From the NCBI RefSeq assembly GCF_028882255.1, contig NZ_JARBUY010000001.1:247975-311974 (forward strand): a stretch of DNA of 64,000 bases, written 5' to 3'. This document shows, in pieces, positions 1 through 9,216 of the stretch. The stretch is from Maribacter polysaccharolyticus (GTDB taxonomy: Bacteria > Bacteroidota > Bacteroidia > Flavobacteriales > Flavobacteriaceae). Every line of letters begins with the position of its first letter. Within the stretch, counting starts at the first letter, position 1. The notes below the pieces were generated by a model. It had not been told where the DNA came from. It saw nothing but the letters and a program-made list of their open reading frames with translations, and ran no database searches. The position numbers were made by a program, and so were the translations under genes.

Positions 1-437
1 GCTCTGTCATTCCCTTTTTCTCCAAATTGACGGAACAACTTTCCATTTATATAAATGTCTTCTGCTGCATGGTCTTCTTTATCCAAGTAGAGTGGAAGCT
101 TTGCAAAAGCACTATCAATGGTAAATTGCAACCTAAACCAACCTTCAAATTTGCCAGAACTATCTGCCATATCATTGGTTATCTGAGAGGGGTTTAATCG
201 TTCCCAACCAGCTAAATCAATGTCTATAGGAGACGCATCTTGCTTATTTCCTGATTTAAAAATCCAACCTGCTTTCCTTGTTAACCTTAAACCAAAAATT
301 GAATCTAAATCTGCTTTCGTAAAATGCACGATTGTATCAAGGGCCAATCCATTTTTATCTACAGGGTTTTCTTGTCCTCTTACTGTAAATAGTATACAGA
401 AAAATAGCGTGATGAATAGTAGGGATTGTTTAATCAT
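1..437 (-). CDS. Secreted sensor protein, N-terminal part (cut by window edge)
   Basis: Partial gene: 145 codons are visible and the rest lies beyond base 1. It starts with ATG at 437 and overlaps the end of the upstream kinase gene (stop 430-432) by 8 bp, so it is translated from the same operon. Residues 1-21 form a signal peptide ending near VRGQ. The rest looks like a beta-sandwich carbohydrate-binding-like fold (FEGWFRLQF, then IYINGKLFRQFG). In Bacteroidetes this head usually sits in front of a membrane-bound kinase or cyclase, but that part is outside the window. Family assignment is by eye. Confidence 0.6.
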   Translation of the reverse strand, partial: MIKQSLLFITLFFCILFTVRGQENPVDKNGLALDTIVHFTKADLDSIFGLRLTRKAGWIFKSGNKQDASPIDIDLAGWERLNPSQITNDMADSSGKFEGWFRLQFTIDSAFAKLPLYLDKEDHAAEDIYINGKLFRQFGEKGNDR

Positions 438-1470
438 TGATTCTTAGGTTAATTATGAAAGTTGTGCCTTCACCTTCTTTTGTTGTCACTTGTAATTCTC
501 CTCCATGCCCCTTGGTTACAATGTCATAGCTCATACTTAAACCCAAGCCCGTACCTTGACCTGTTGGTTTGGTGGTAAAAAAGGGTTGAAATATTTTATC
601 TTTTACCTTTTCGGGAATGCCATCACCATTATCAGAAACACTAATGCTAATATGGTTACCTAGGCTTTTAGTACTTACAGAAACTATAGGTTTAAAATTA
701 ATATCCCTTTGTTTTTTCTCGTTCACGGCATAAAAGGCATTCGTAATTAAATTGAGAATAACCCGCCCCATGTCTTGAGGTATCATGTTTACTTTGCCTA
801 TGCTCTTGTCAAAATCGGTAATGAGTTCGGCATTAAATGATTTATCCTTGGCCCGCAGACCATGATAGGCCAAGCGCAAATATTCATCGGCAAGGGCATT
901 GATATCCGTAGGTTCTTTGGTACCACTGCTACTACGACTGTGCTGTAGCATCCCCTTTACAATATTGTCGGCCCGTTTACCGTGGTGGTTTATTTTTTCA
1001 AGGTTTTGTTTGATGTCCGACGCAATGAATTTTGCCTCCTCAAAATCCCCTTTATCCAGTTCCTCGTTCATTTCGTCAATGAGCTCGTTACTCACCTCAC
1101 TGAAGTTGTTGACGAAGTTTAACGGATTTTGGATTTCATGGGCGATACCGGCGGTTAGTTCTCCCAAACTTGCCATTTTTTCGGATTGGATAAGCTGGGA
1201 CTGCGTTGCCTTTAAATTTTCCAAGGATTGTTGTAAGGCTGCGTTGGTTTCCTCTATAGCTTTTCGTTTTTGTTCGAGCTCCTCAATGGTCTCTTCCAAT
1301 AAAATAGCGGTAGTGCGCTTTACTTTTTCCGTTCTTTCCAGTTTGAATGCTGTTATGGTCAATTCATAATCCGCTTTCTTGACCGCATTTATGAGCACCT
1401 CCTTTTCTTCGATGGAAATATTTTCATTTCCTTCAATGGTTTTGAGTATCGTTTGAAGTTGTTGGTTCAT
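430..1470 (-). CDS. Soluble histidine kinase, 346 aa
   Basis: Sensor histidine kinase without membrane segment or recognisable input domain. Residues 40-98 look like a helical coiled coil. The H-box is AGIAHEIQNPLNF with phospho-acceptor H111. The HATPase domain has its N-box at NLITNAFYAV (N244), G1 DNGDGIPE (280-287) and G2 GTGLGL (306-311), so all catalytic boxes are intact. The catalytic core is nearly identical to the C-terminus of the giant kinase at 2621. The ATG directly abuts the stop of the upstream FIST gene, implying translational coupling. With no sensor of its own, it probably takes input from a FIST partner. No response regulator lies in the window. Confidence 0.93.
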   Translation of the reverse strand: MNQQLQTILKTIEGNENISIEEKEVLINAVKKADYELTITAFKLERTEKVKRTTAILLEETIEELEQKRKAIEETNAALQQSLENLKATQSQLIQSEKMASLGELTAGIAHEIQNPLNFVNNFSEVSNELIDEMNEELDKGDFEEAKFIASDIKQNLEKINHHGKRADNIVKGMLQHSRSSSGTKEPTDINALADEYLRLAYHGLRAKDKSFNAELITDFDKSIGKVNMIPQDMGRVILNLITNAFYAVNEKKQRDINFKPIVSVSTKSLGNHISISVSDNGDGIPEKVKDKIFQPFFTTKPTGQGTGLGLSMSYDIVTKGHGGELQVTTKEGEGTTFIINLRIND

Positions 1471-3400
1471 TTATTTTTCTTTTAAAGCAATGGTACATGT
1501 CGTAAGGTTATGCATTTCCAAGTTGCCTCCCGTGGCCCTTCCCAATTCTGCATTGCTGAACATACCGACCATTGGCACCTTCCATACGTTTTTTATCCCT
1601 TCGATTTCCTGGTTCATCAATGGTCCTAGCGACAAAATCCTACCGGCACAACTGAATACGACCACAGCATCCGCAACCGGCATTTTCGTGGCCTTTAAAT
1701 CCGCAACACCTTTAACCACTTTTTCCATCACATCAAAATCGGGGGGTAGTGAAAAACGGACTTTTGAACCTTGGGGTACCGCGCCGCTTGTATAATAAGA
1801 ACGGTCGTTCCAGTCAACCACCAGTCCCGGTCGCATCACCGGATCTCCTTTTTCCCGCTGTAATTGCAACGGAAAATTGGCCGCTATTTCTATGAGTAAA
1901 CCATTGTTTTCAGGTGTCACGTTTTGAATACCGCCATATTTGGCCGTAAGATCCAGTACTGGGAGATCATCTACGGTGTACACATGGTTTCCTTCGCTTT
2001 TGGTCACGGTCTTTTCGGTACCCACTGGTTTCCAGCCACAAGTTGCAATTCCATTTATTTCGACTTTTGATTCATCGATTGCAATACATAGTAGGGCATT
2101 GCAACTCTCTTTTGCATTTGTAAAGACAAAGGTTTCCGAAAATGAATAATCATCACCGGCACTGCCTCCAAAGGCGTTTACGGCTGCACCGGCTACTTCT
2201 TCGATTCCACGAAGTATTTCTTCCCCATCGGTCGAAGCATCACTTATCCCGATTAAGAAGGCAGGTTCAGCAAATTTTGATTTAGCTTTTTGTGCCATGT
2301 TTTTTGCTACATCACGGTAATTTTTTTCAGGATATTCTTCAAAATAGATATGAAAATAATCCTTGTTCATATCCATTAATAGAATGGCTGCAGAACCTTT
2401 TTCCGGATCTTCATCAATGAACTCCCCATTGGTCGTACAACCAAAAATACCGATGTCCGCTGCCCCCAATAAGTCACTGATCGCCTTCCTATCCATAATT
2501 TTTGAAATAAAACAAATCGCCAGGGTAGGGGTAAAACCGTCCGCCGCACTTTCTGCGAGGGCTGCCCTAATTTCCTCGGTGGACTTTCCTTTTATTGATT
2601 TCGCTTTCATACGTATCCTATTAATGGTTAATGGGTAAATGAATACTGAACCCGGTTCCTTCGTTTTCTTTTGACACTACTTCCAGTTTTCCGCCGTGTG
2701 CCTTAACAATGTCATAGCTCATGCTCAATCCCAAGCCCGTACCTTTGCCCGTGGGTTTGGTGGTGAAAAAGGGCTGGAATATCTTATCCACGATACCTTT
2801 GGGGATTCCGTTTCCATTATCGATGACTTTTATTTCCATGGTATCACCCTTTTTTTTGGTGTGAACAGAAACGGTTGGTCTATAGCCCTTCGGGTTTTGC
2901 AGTTTCTTTTCATTCACGGCATAAAAAGCATTGGTAATCAGGTTTAAAATTACCCGGCCCATATCCTGTGGAATAACATTGATGGGCCCAATGTTATCGT
3001 CAAATTCGGTTTTTAGTTCCGCATTGAAGCTTTTGTCCTTGGCGCGTAATCCATGATAGGCCAATCGCAGGTATTCGTCTGCAAGGGCATTTACGTCTGT
3101 CGGTTCCCTTCGGCCACTGTTATTACGGCTATGTTGTAGCATTCCCTTAACAATGGCATCGGCGCGTTTGCCATGGTGGTTTATTTTTTCAAGGTTTTGT
3201 TTGATGTCCGTAGCAATGAACCTTGCCTCCTCCAAATCGCCTTTATCCAGTTCCTCGTTCATTTCATCGATAAGTTCGTTACTGACTTCCGAGAAATTGT
3301 TGACGAAGTTGAGTGGATTCTGTATTTCATGGGCAATACCGGCTGTCAATTCTCCCAAGCTTGCCATCTTTTCAGCTTGGATGAGTTGCGTTTGGGTTTG
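460..3400 (-). repeat. Duplicated kinase-core DNA (about 460-1210 and 2640-3400)
   Basis: The two kinase cores are very similar at protein level and nearly identical over stretches of DNA; the block around 1000 repeats around 3160, including the bases encoding the helix after the H-box. The two copies are in the same orientation about 2.2 kb apart with a FIST gene between them. This is either a recent duplication or copies kept alike by gene conversion. Recombination between them would delete the FIST gene. Confidence 0.75.
1471..2610 (-). CDS. FIST-domain sensory protein, 379 aa
   Basis: Cytoplasmic protein with FIST_N (about residues 20-215; GCTTNGEFI motif) followed by FIST_C (about 215-375; VFSCAGR and later PMVGMFSNAELGR). 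FIST proteins are signal-input modules. One subgroup, NosP, binds haem and nitric oxide and controls a co-transcribed histidine kinase. That this copy binds haem is not shown by the sequence. It lies between the giant kinase (10 bp upstream) and the small kinase (0 bp downstream), matching the FIST-kinase pairing. It is one of three FIST copies in this operon. Confidence 0.9.
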   Translation of the reverse strand: MKAKSIKGKSTEEIRAALAESAADGFTPTLAICFISKIMDRKAISDLLGAADIGIFGCTTNGEFIDEDPEKGSAAILLMDMNKDYFHIYFEEYPEKNYRDVAKNMAQKAKSKFAEPAFLIGISDASTDGEEILRGIEEVAGAAVNAFGGSAGDDYSFSETFVFTNAKESCNALLCIAIDESKVEINGIATCGWKPVGTEKTVTKSEGNHVYTVDDLPVLDLTAKYGGIQNVTPENNGLLIEIAANFPLQLQREKGDPVMRPGLVVDWNDRSYYTSGAVPQGSKVRFSLPPDFDVMEKVVKGVADLKATKMPVADAVVVFSCAGRILSLGPLMNQEIEGIKNVWKVPMVGMFSNAELGRATGGNLEMHNLTTCTIALKEK

Positions 3401-6400
3401 CTGTAATTCGGATAAGGCATTCTCGGCACTTTTTTTCGCCAATTGCAGGTTTATTAAATCTTCCTCGGCTTTTTTGGCTTGCGCTTCAGCAACTTTTAAA
3501 TCCTTAAACCGGGTGTAGGTCAAATTGAAAACGGAAGCAAAACGCTCTAACAAATCGATGGTTTCTTTTGGTTGTTCTTCTGGCGCAGCCATTCCAATTA
3601 TACCTCCCGAAAAATAGGCTAGGGTCTGAACTCTTCGTTTTTGTTTCAAACCATCGGTAAAAGGAATCTTTAAATCATTGTTCAAGTAGTGGAAATAGGC
3701 TTCCAGTTCCTTTCCTTTCATATCAATGACAAGAGATTTTTTTTGCTGTTTCCAGCCATCCAACATTTTTTTTATGGTTTTGTTTTTTGATGCTTGTAGC
3801 GTGAATTGGCTGGCAATTTCACTGCCGTCTTCATTGGTAGCCCATGCTTCTATAGATGCTCCTTTTTCTTTGATAATCCCAATAAATAATCGGTTGGGTG
3901 CAATCCCCAATGCAACGAGTTGTTGAAAAACAACCATAGAGGTTTCTGCTAATTCTTCAGAGGATTGCATGGCAAGTGTTCTGCTTCGTACACGTTCCAA
4001 TGCCATATCAATTTGAGTCTCTCGTGCCCTTTCTTCCGCTTTTTGTAAATCCATGAAACGGATATAAGCTTGTTCAAAAACCTTGGCAAAGCGTTTAATG
4101 ATTTCGGCATCATTTTCCGAAGGGACGGCTTCTGTTAAGGAAGGGATGATAATTGCCGAATTTTTTGACCAAGCGGCCGAGAGATAGTGTTTGTCAGCTT
4201 TGAGTACAAACTGTTTATAATCTTCTGGCATGTGCTTATAATCACTATTTTCAAAGGCTTGTTTAAAAAAATCATTTTTAGCTGCTACAGGAAATTCCTT
4301 CGAGAAATAGGCATCGCCTCTCATTTTGGAATCCCAAGCATCATTAAAAATAGGATTATCGAAATAGGGTACTAAATATCTTCCCGAAGTTGAAAAATCA
4401 TCAACCGTAATCCAGTGCACAACATCTTTGTTGTCTGGGAAGTAGGTGCAAAGAATTACACCTCCTGCATCGTATATAACGCCTAGTTCCTTTAGTTTTT
4501 CGGCAACTACAGCAACTACTTCCTGGAGTTCCTTTGGTTTGTGCATGGCGAGCGAACGTGAACGTACTCTTTCCAATGCTGCCTCAATCCGCGATTCCCG
4601 CGCTTGTGCTTCTGCTTTCTGTAAATCGAGAAAACGAGTGTAGGATTGTTCGAATACTTGTCCAAAACGTGCAATGATTTTGTTTTCAGCTTCTGTATAT
4701 GGAATTGAGGCATAGTTTGCAAGAATCAACATAATATTAGGATTGATGGCTATGGAACGTGCCATTCCTTTACTTTGCATATACTCATTGTCTTCTTTCG
4801 AAAAAACATTGGCGCGTTTATCATTTTTAAGCAAATGTCCGTGCCATTGGTTATTCTCTTTTTGTGTTAGGATATCCGTAAAAAATGAAGAAGATCTTTT
4901 TTGAGCTGCTATTATATTGTTGAACATTGGTATGTCTTTATAAGGCACAACAAACCGCATAGGTTTTGCCATACCTTTTGCAGCGGTCCAAAATCTATAC
5001 GTCTCATCAATATTGTTATGGGCAAAACTTACATGATGAAATCTAAAACCCAATGCAAGTAATTGTTCTGAAACCACGGTAATAACCTCCAGGAGTTCCT
5101 CGCTTTTATGCATGGCCATACTTTTGGCACGAACTCTTTCCAATGCTGCCTCAATCTGTGCTTCCCGCGCTTGTGCCTCTGCTTTTTGCAAATCCTCAAA
5201 GCGTTTGTAAGCCAAATCGAATGCCGCTCCCATTTTGGTGAGAATGGTTTCCATTTCCTCTGAAGGTGCATTTAAAGTATCAATGACCAGTTTGCCATTA
5301 TTCAGTGTTTTTACGGCATGATGCAAATGTTCCAATTTTGTGGACCCAATAAATTCTTCAACTTCATCTGCAAATTTGTTTTCCTCATGTTCCCTAAGCC
5401 AAGCAATGATTCTTTTAAAGTCCTTGGTATTTTGTTTTTCCAAAAAGTAATCCTCCGGATTTTCCCAAATCCGTTTTATATAGAGATTTGGATCTCTTTT
5501 TTTAAGTTTGAACGTAATGTCGAAGGGGATTTGAAATCCATTATTATTTTCTTCAAGCGAGGAGAGGTCCCACATTCTTACGTTGTCTTCACCTTCATTT
5601 AAGAAAATACTGGCTGCAATCACATCCGGAATTTCCAATGACAAGACTTCTTCTTTCAGTTTAGCGACCACGGATAAGATGTCTTCTGACTTGTGCATGG
5701 CCAACGCTTTGGCCCTAACACGCTCCACGGCTAAATTTATTTGTGCAGTCCTGGTTTGTGCTTCAGCTTTTTGAAGATCTAAGAAACGTGTGTATGCCTG
5801 ATTGAATGCTGAAGCTATTTTAGTTACGATCTTTTTTGTGTCTTCATTTGGTGGTGCTATAAGATCAATAGAAAAAAGGCCATTATTGTGTCGAGCAAAA
5901 GGATTCCATTGCTGTGAAAGTCTACCTGTTGTTATGGCATCTTTAATATCATTGCCAACAGCCTTATCTGCCAAAGACCATTCTTTAACTGCTTTATGTA
6001 ATTTTTCCAAAGGATAATCCAATACAAAATAATCCTCCTTTAAATTTTTTAGAATTCGTACCGGTTCGCCGAGTATATCATATTTTGAAGCATCGTAAGC
6101 AACACTGTAGCTATTTGGATTACTTATGTTTCCTGGACTAGAGAGATCCCAGATTTTTACGTAATTATTTTTATCGACTAACCAAATACTCACTCCAGTT
6201 AAGCCGTTAATATCTAAAAGTTGTAACTGCTTATAAATTTCAGAATTTACATTTTTAAGATCATCTGGATGATGCATGGCCATAGATTGCGCCCTAATAC
6301 GCTCAACCGCAACTTCAATTTGCGATTCTCTCGCTTGTGCTTCTGCTTTTTCAAGATCGAGGAAACGTGTATAGGTTTGCTGAAACACTTTGGTGAAACG

Positions 6401-9073
6401 CAACATCACTTCAATTTGTGTATTGGCGAGCTTTTCGCCACCAATAATCAATAAATAACCTTGCTTAAAGTTGAACGCATGAATGACAATTTCTTTTGGT
6501 GAAATTTCAACAAGTTCTTTTGCGGAAAAAGGGAAATTAATACCTTTTTCTGCCACAAAAGTTTGATGTGCAATGGTTTGTTTTTTCGTCAATTCGATAA
6601 CGGATAACGGTTCTTCTTTTTTCCATCCAGCAAGAATTTTTCGCATCGGAGGAGTTTGTTGGTGTGGAATACCAATGGCTTGATCTAGAATTTTACCGGT
6701 TGAAGGATTAGGTGTGTAATTCCAGCCAATATCTTCATTCTCATCCATTAAAACATAACCACTTGTAAAGCATTCGATGCCTAATTTTGTAATTTCATTC
6801 CAAAGCAATTCTCCTGCTTCTAAAAGCTCACTACTTTTTTGCATGGCCATAGTACGCGAACGTACTTTTTCCAGAGACATTTCTATTTGTGCTTCCCTTG
6901 CTTGTGCTTCTGCTTTTTGAAGGTCTAAAAATCGCGTATAGGTTTGCTCGAAAACCTTGGCGAAACGCTTGAATATATCATAGGCATCGGGTACCGGTTC
7001 CCGGGTGATGAATAACAAATACCCATATTTGAAATACACGACATGGTCTATTTGATAGGTCGGGAAACCGTTATTGGTTTTCTTTAATTGTTTTAAAACA
7101 TCGCCAATAACAGGGAGGGAGCTCATATATTCATAATGGGCCACACATTCATCACCTGAAAATTCTTGAATACATAGTGTTTCCCCATTTTGACCTCTGT
7201 CGTAATACTTTTTAAATATGCCGGCCCTTGGAACCGTGTAGGTGTGTAAAACCCCTGCTTCATTCCCGAACCATTCGGTAGATTCGTTTTCCCCATAAAT
7301 ATTAAAAGCACAACCCCAGGTTTTAATGCCAAGTCCTCTTACTTGTTCATCTAACAAGTAAGAAGCTTCTTGTAATTCATCGCTATGTTGCATGGCCATG
7401 GTTCTTGCCCGAACACGTTCTAAGGCGAGTTCAATCTCTGATTCTCTGGCTTGTGCTTCTGCTTTTTGTAAATCTAAAAATCTGGTATACGTTTGTTCAA
7501 AAACTTTAGCGAAACGTATAAAAATATCGTGTGCATCTGGTACAGGTTCATGTGTAATAAACATGAGATACCCTTTTTTAAAATAGGCACAATGAATAAT
7601 TTGAAAAGTTGGAAACGAAAGTCCAGCTTTAGCTAATGCTTTCACCTCAGGTATAGATACCAAGTACTTGTAATGTTCTTCTAGTTCTTTTCCTTCCTGC
7701 TCTAAAACAAATAAAGCGTCTCCTCTTTTTTCTGCTTCGCGAAAAAGTAGATATACGTCTTCACTAGAATTTGTTCTAAATGGTGGTTGAAGTCTATCTT
7801 TACCTGCCATCCAAGCCGTAGCAAATTTCTTGTCTTTATCCCAAATGTTAAAACCACAAGCAAAGGAATTTATGCCTAGTTCCTCAACTTGTTGAAATAG
7901 AAGCAAAGCGGTATCTCTTAATTCATCACTTCGTTGCATACCCATAGTTCGGCTTCTCACTTTTTCAAGGGCGAGTTCAATTTGAACTTCCCTAGACTGC
8001 TTTTCAGCTTTTTGAAGGTCGAGGAAACGTTGATGGGCCAAATCGAATGCACTTGCGAATTTTACTAATATATCAACATCTTCTTTTGGCGGATTTTTAA
8101 CGCTTCCGGGCAAGCTATACCCGATTTCCCCATGGCTGGTACGTGCCATGATAAATGTGAGTCCCCCAATATGCCGAATATCATCATGGGTAGGCGCTTG
8201 GGGATCGATATTTTTGAAATCACCCAAATTGACCATTTTATCTACATAGTCTATGGCCTCCCGTGCATCCATAGCATACACAACGGTTGGTTCTTTACTT
8301 TTTTCCCACTTAGCCAACAGTGGAATATCACCATGGATGTGCCTTGGCAATTCCATTACGAAACCAATGCGGGTCCCATCACCGGAAGTCATGGCTTTTT
8401 CATATTTATCGGGCAACCACATCATATGCCAGAAGTAGTGTGCCTCATGCCCCAATTTTGTGAATTCATTGCGCATGGCCACTACAATATCAAGCAAATC
8501 CATTGATTCTTTCATGGCAACGGCTTGTGCCCGAATGCGCTCTAAAGCTGTTTCAACTTCTAGTTCGCGATTTTTTTGTTCGAGTTCAAAGGTTCTTCGC
8601 TTTATGGCTTCCCGAAGCTCTTGGTTTTCCTCATTGATTTTTTCAAACCCTATGGTTTCCCCCTCATCCGTTTTGCCATCGGGGGTAGAGAAATGTTGGT
8701 AAATAAAGCGCCAACCGTTCTTGGTTTCTTTTAAGGTATTGGCAAACCGGAAACGGCCGTAATATGTATAATCATCCCCATTTTTAAACCACGCATCGAA
8801 CAAGTGTGTTATGAAGACCAATTCACCAAATTTTTCTATGATTCTGTTCTCATTTCTTAAGGCGCATTTTCCTGCCAATTGGTCTGCTGTTTCCCTAAAG
8901 AAATTGGTCGTGTCTTTTTTACTTAGGAATTCTTCATTATTGGTAGAACCTATAAAATGATAGTCTTTTTCCAAATAGTTGTCATAGGTTTGAACATCGC
9001 CGTTAAGGTAAGCGTCTAACCAGGTATTATAGACTTGCCAAATTTCATTTTCTTGTTTTTTGGTCAGTTTCAT
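2621..9073 (-). CDS. Giant multi-module histidine kinase, 2150 aa
   Basis: Residues 1-130 form an NTF2/SnoaL-like domain (WRFIYQHFSTPDG). A helical linker follows, then nine modules of about 180-195 residues, each opening with a variant of LERVRARTMAM (near residues 184, 381, 561, 744, 933, 1126, 1321, 1509 and 1702). Each ends in RFLDLQKAEAQARE. The cores look GAF-like but are strongly diverged from one another. A coiled coil then leads to the kinase: H-box AGIAHEIQNPLNF near residue 1910, N-box NLITNAFYAV, DNGNGIP and GTGLGL. No membrane segment is seen, so it is probably cytoplasmic. It is far longer than ordinary kinases of this class. It lies between FIST genes in one operon. Ligands are unknown. 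Confidence 0.93.
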   Translation of the reverse strand: MKLTKKQENEIWQVYNTWLDAYLNGDVQTYDNYLEKDYHFIGSTNNEEFLSKKDTTNFFRETADQLAGKCALRNENRIIEKFGELVFITHLFDAWFKNGDDYTYYGRFRFANTLKETKNGWRFIYQHFSTPDGKTDEGETIGFEKINEENQELREAIKRRTFELEQKNRELEVETALERIRAQAVAMKESMDLLDIVVAMRNEFTKLGHEAHYFWHMMWLPDKYEKAMTSGDGTRIGFVMELPRHIHGDIPLLAKWEKSKEPTVVYAMDAREAIDYVDKMVNLGDFKNIDPQAPTHDDIRHIGGLTFIMARTSHGEIGYSLPGSVKNPPKEDVDILVKFASAFDLAHQRFLDLQKAEKQSREVQIELALEKVRSRTMGMQRSDELRDTALLLFQQVEELGINSFACGFNIWDKDKKFATAWMAGKDRLQPPFRTNSSEDVYLLFREAEKRGDALFVLEQEGKELEEHYKYLVSIPEVKALAKAGLSFPTFQIIHCAYFKKGYLMFITHEPVPDAHDIFIRFAKVFEQTYTRFLDLQKAEAQARESEIELALERVRARTMAMQHSDELQEASYLLDEQVRGLGIKTWGCAFNIYGENESTEWFGNEAGVLHTYTVPRAGIFKKYYDRGQNGETLCIQEFSGDECVAHYEYMSSLPVIGDVLKQLKKTNNGFPTYQIDHVVYFKYGYLLFITREPVPDAYDIFKRFAKVFEQTYTRFLDLQKAEAQAREAQIEMSLEKVRSRTMAMQKSSELLEAGELLWNEITKLGIECFTSGYVLMDENEDIGWNYTPNPSTGKILDQAIGIPHQQTPPMRKILAGWKKEEPLSVIELTKKQTIAHQTFVAEKGINFPFSAKELVEISPKEIVIHAFNFKQGYLLIIGGEKLANTQIEVMLRFTKVFQQTYTRFLDLEKAEAQARESQIEVAVERIRAQSMAMHHPDDLKNVNSEIYKQLQLLDINGLTGVSIWLVDKNNYVKIWDLSSPGNISNPNSYSVAYDASKYDILGEPVRILKNLKEDYFVLDYPLEKLHKAVKEWSLADKAVGNDIKDAITTGRLSQQWNPFARHNNGLFSIDLIAPPNEDTKKIVTKIASAFNQAYTRFLDLQKAEAQTRTAQINLAVERVRAKALAMHKSEDILSVVAKLKEEVLSLEIPDVIAASIFLNEGEDNVRMWDLSSLEENNNGFQIPFDITFKLKKRDPNLYIKRIWENPEDYFLEKQNTKDFKRIIAWLREHEENKFADEVEEFIGSTKLEHLHHAVKTLNNGKLVIDTLNAPSEEMETILTKMGAAFDLAYKRFEDLQKAEAQAREAQIEAALERVRAKSMAMHKSEELLEVITVVSEQLLALGFRFHHVSFAHNNIDETYRFWTAAKGMAKPMRFVVPYKDIPMFNNIIAAQKRSSSFFTDILTQKENNQWHGHLLKNDKRANVFSKEDNEYMQSKGMARSIAINPNIMLILANYASIPYTEAENKIIARFGQVFEQSYTRFLDLQKAEAQARESRIEAALERVRSRSLAMHKPKELQEVVAVVAEKLKELGVIYDAGGVILCTYFPDNKDVVHWITVDDFSTSGRYLVPYFDNPIFNDAWDSKMRGDAYFSKEFPVAAKNDFFKQAFENSDYKHMPEDYKQFVLKADKHYLSAAWSKNSAIIIPSLTEAVPSENDAEIIKRFAKVFEQAYIRFMDLQKAEERARETQIDMALERVRSRTLAMQSSEELAETSMVVFQQLVALGIAPNRLFIGIIKEKGASIEAWATNEDGSEIASQFTLQASKNKTIKKMLDGWKQQKKSLVIDMKGKELEAYFHYLNNDLKIPFTDGLKQKRRVQTLAYFSGGIIGMAAPEEQPKETIDLLERFASVFNLTYTRFKDLKVAEAQAKKAEEDLINLQLAKKSAENALSELQQTQTQLIQAEKMASLGELTAGIAHEIQNPLNFVNNFSEVSNELIDEMNEELDKGDLEEARFIATDIKQNLEKINHHGKRADAIVKGMLQHSRNNSGRREPTDVNALADEYLRLAYHGLRAKDKSFNAELKTEFDDNIGPINVIPQDMGRVILNLITNAFYAVNEKKLQNPKGYRPTVSVHTKKKGDTMEIKVIDNGNGIPKGIVDKIFQPFFTTKPTGKGTGLGLSMSYDIVKAHGGKLEVVSKENEGTGFSIHLPINH
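3490..8560 (-). repeat. Nine tandem sensor modules inside the giant kinase gene
   Basis: Period is about 540-590 bp. The joint between modules is the best conserved part (LDLQKAEAQARE then LERVRxRxMAM), while the module centres differ widely in sequence. This points to old internal duplication with the signalling helix under constraint and the pockets free to diverge. The conserved joints also generate repeated spurious ORFs on the opposite strand. Confidence 0.85.
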
Positions 9074-9216
9074 GCCTTAGGATATTGGTAATGTTATCAT
9101 GAATGTTAAGCTTTCATTTCATCAAGGGAAAAGTGATTTGGGCTTTCGATAAAACCGAAACTATGGTTGAGGGGTTGATTCATATTTATTTCTCGAAAAA
9201 GCGAGCATCTTATTTG

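Noticed and set aside
3153-8702. Many plus-strand ORFs opposite the giant kinase
   Set aside because: They recur at each module joint and mirror the conserved coiled-coil codons of the minus strand; none has a domain of its own.
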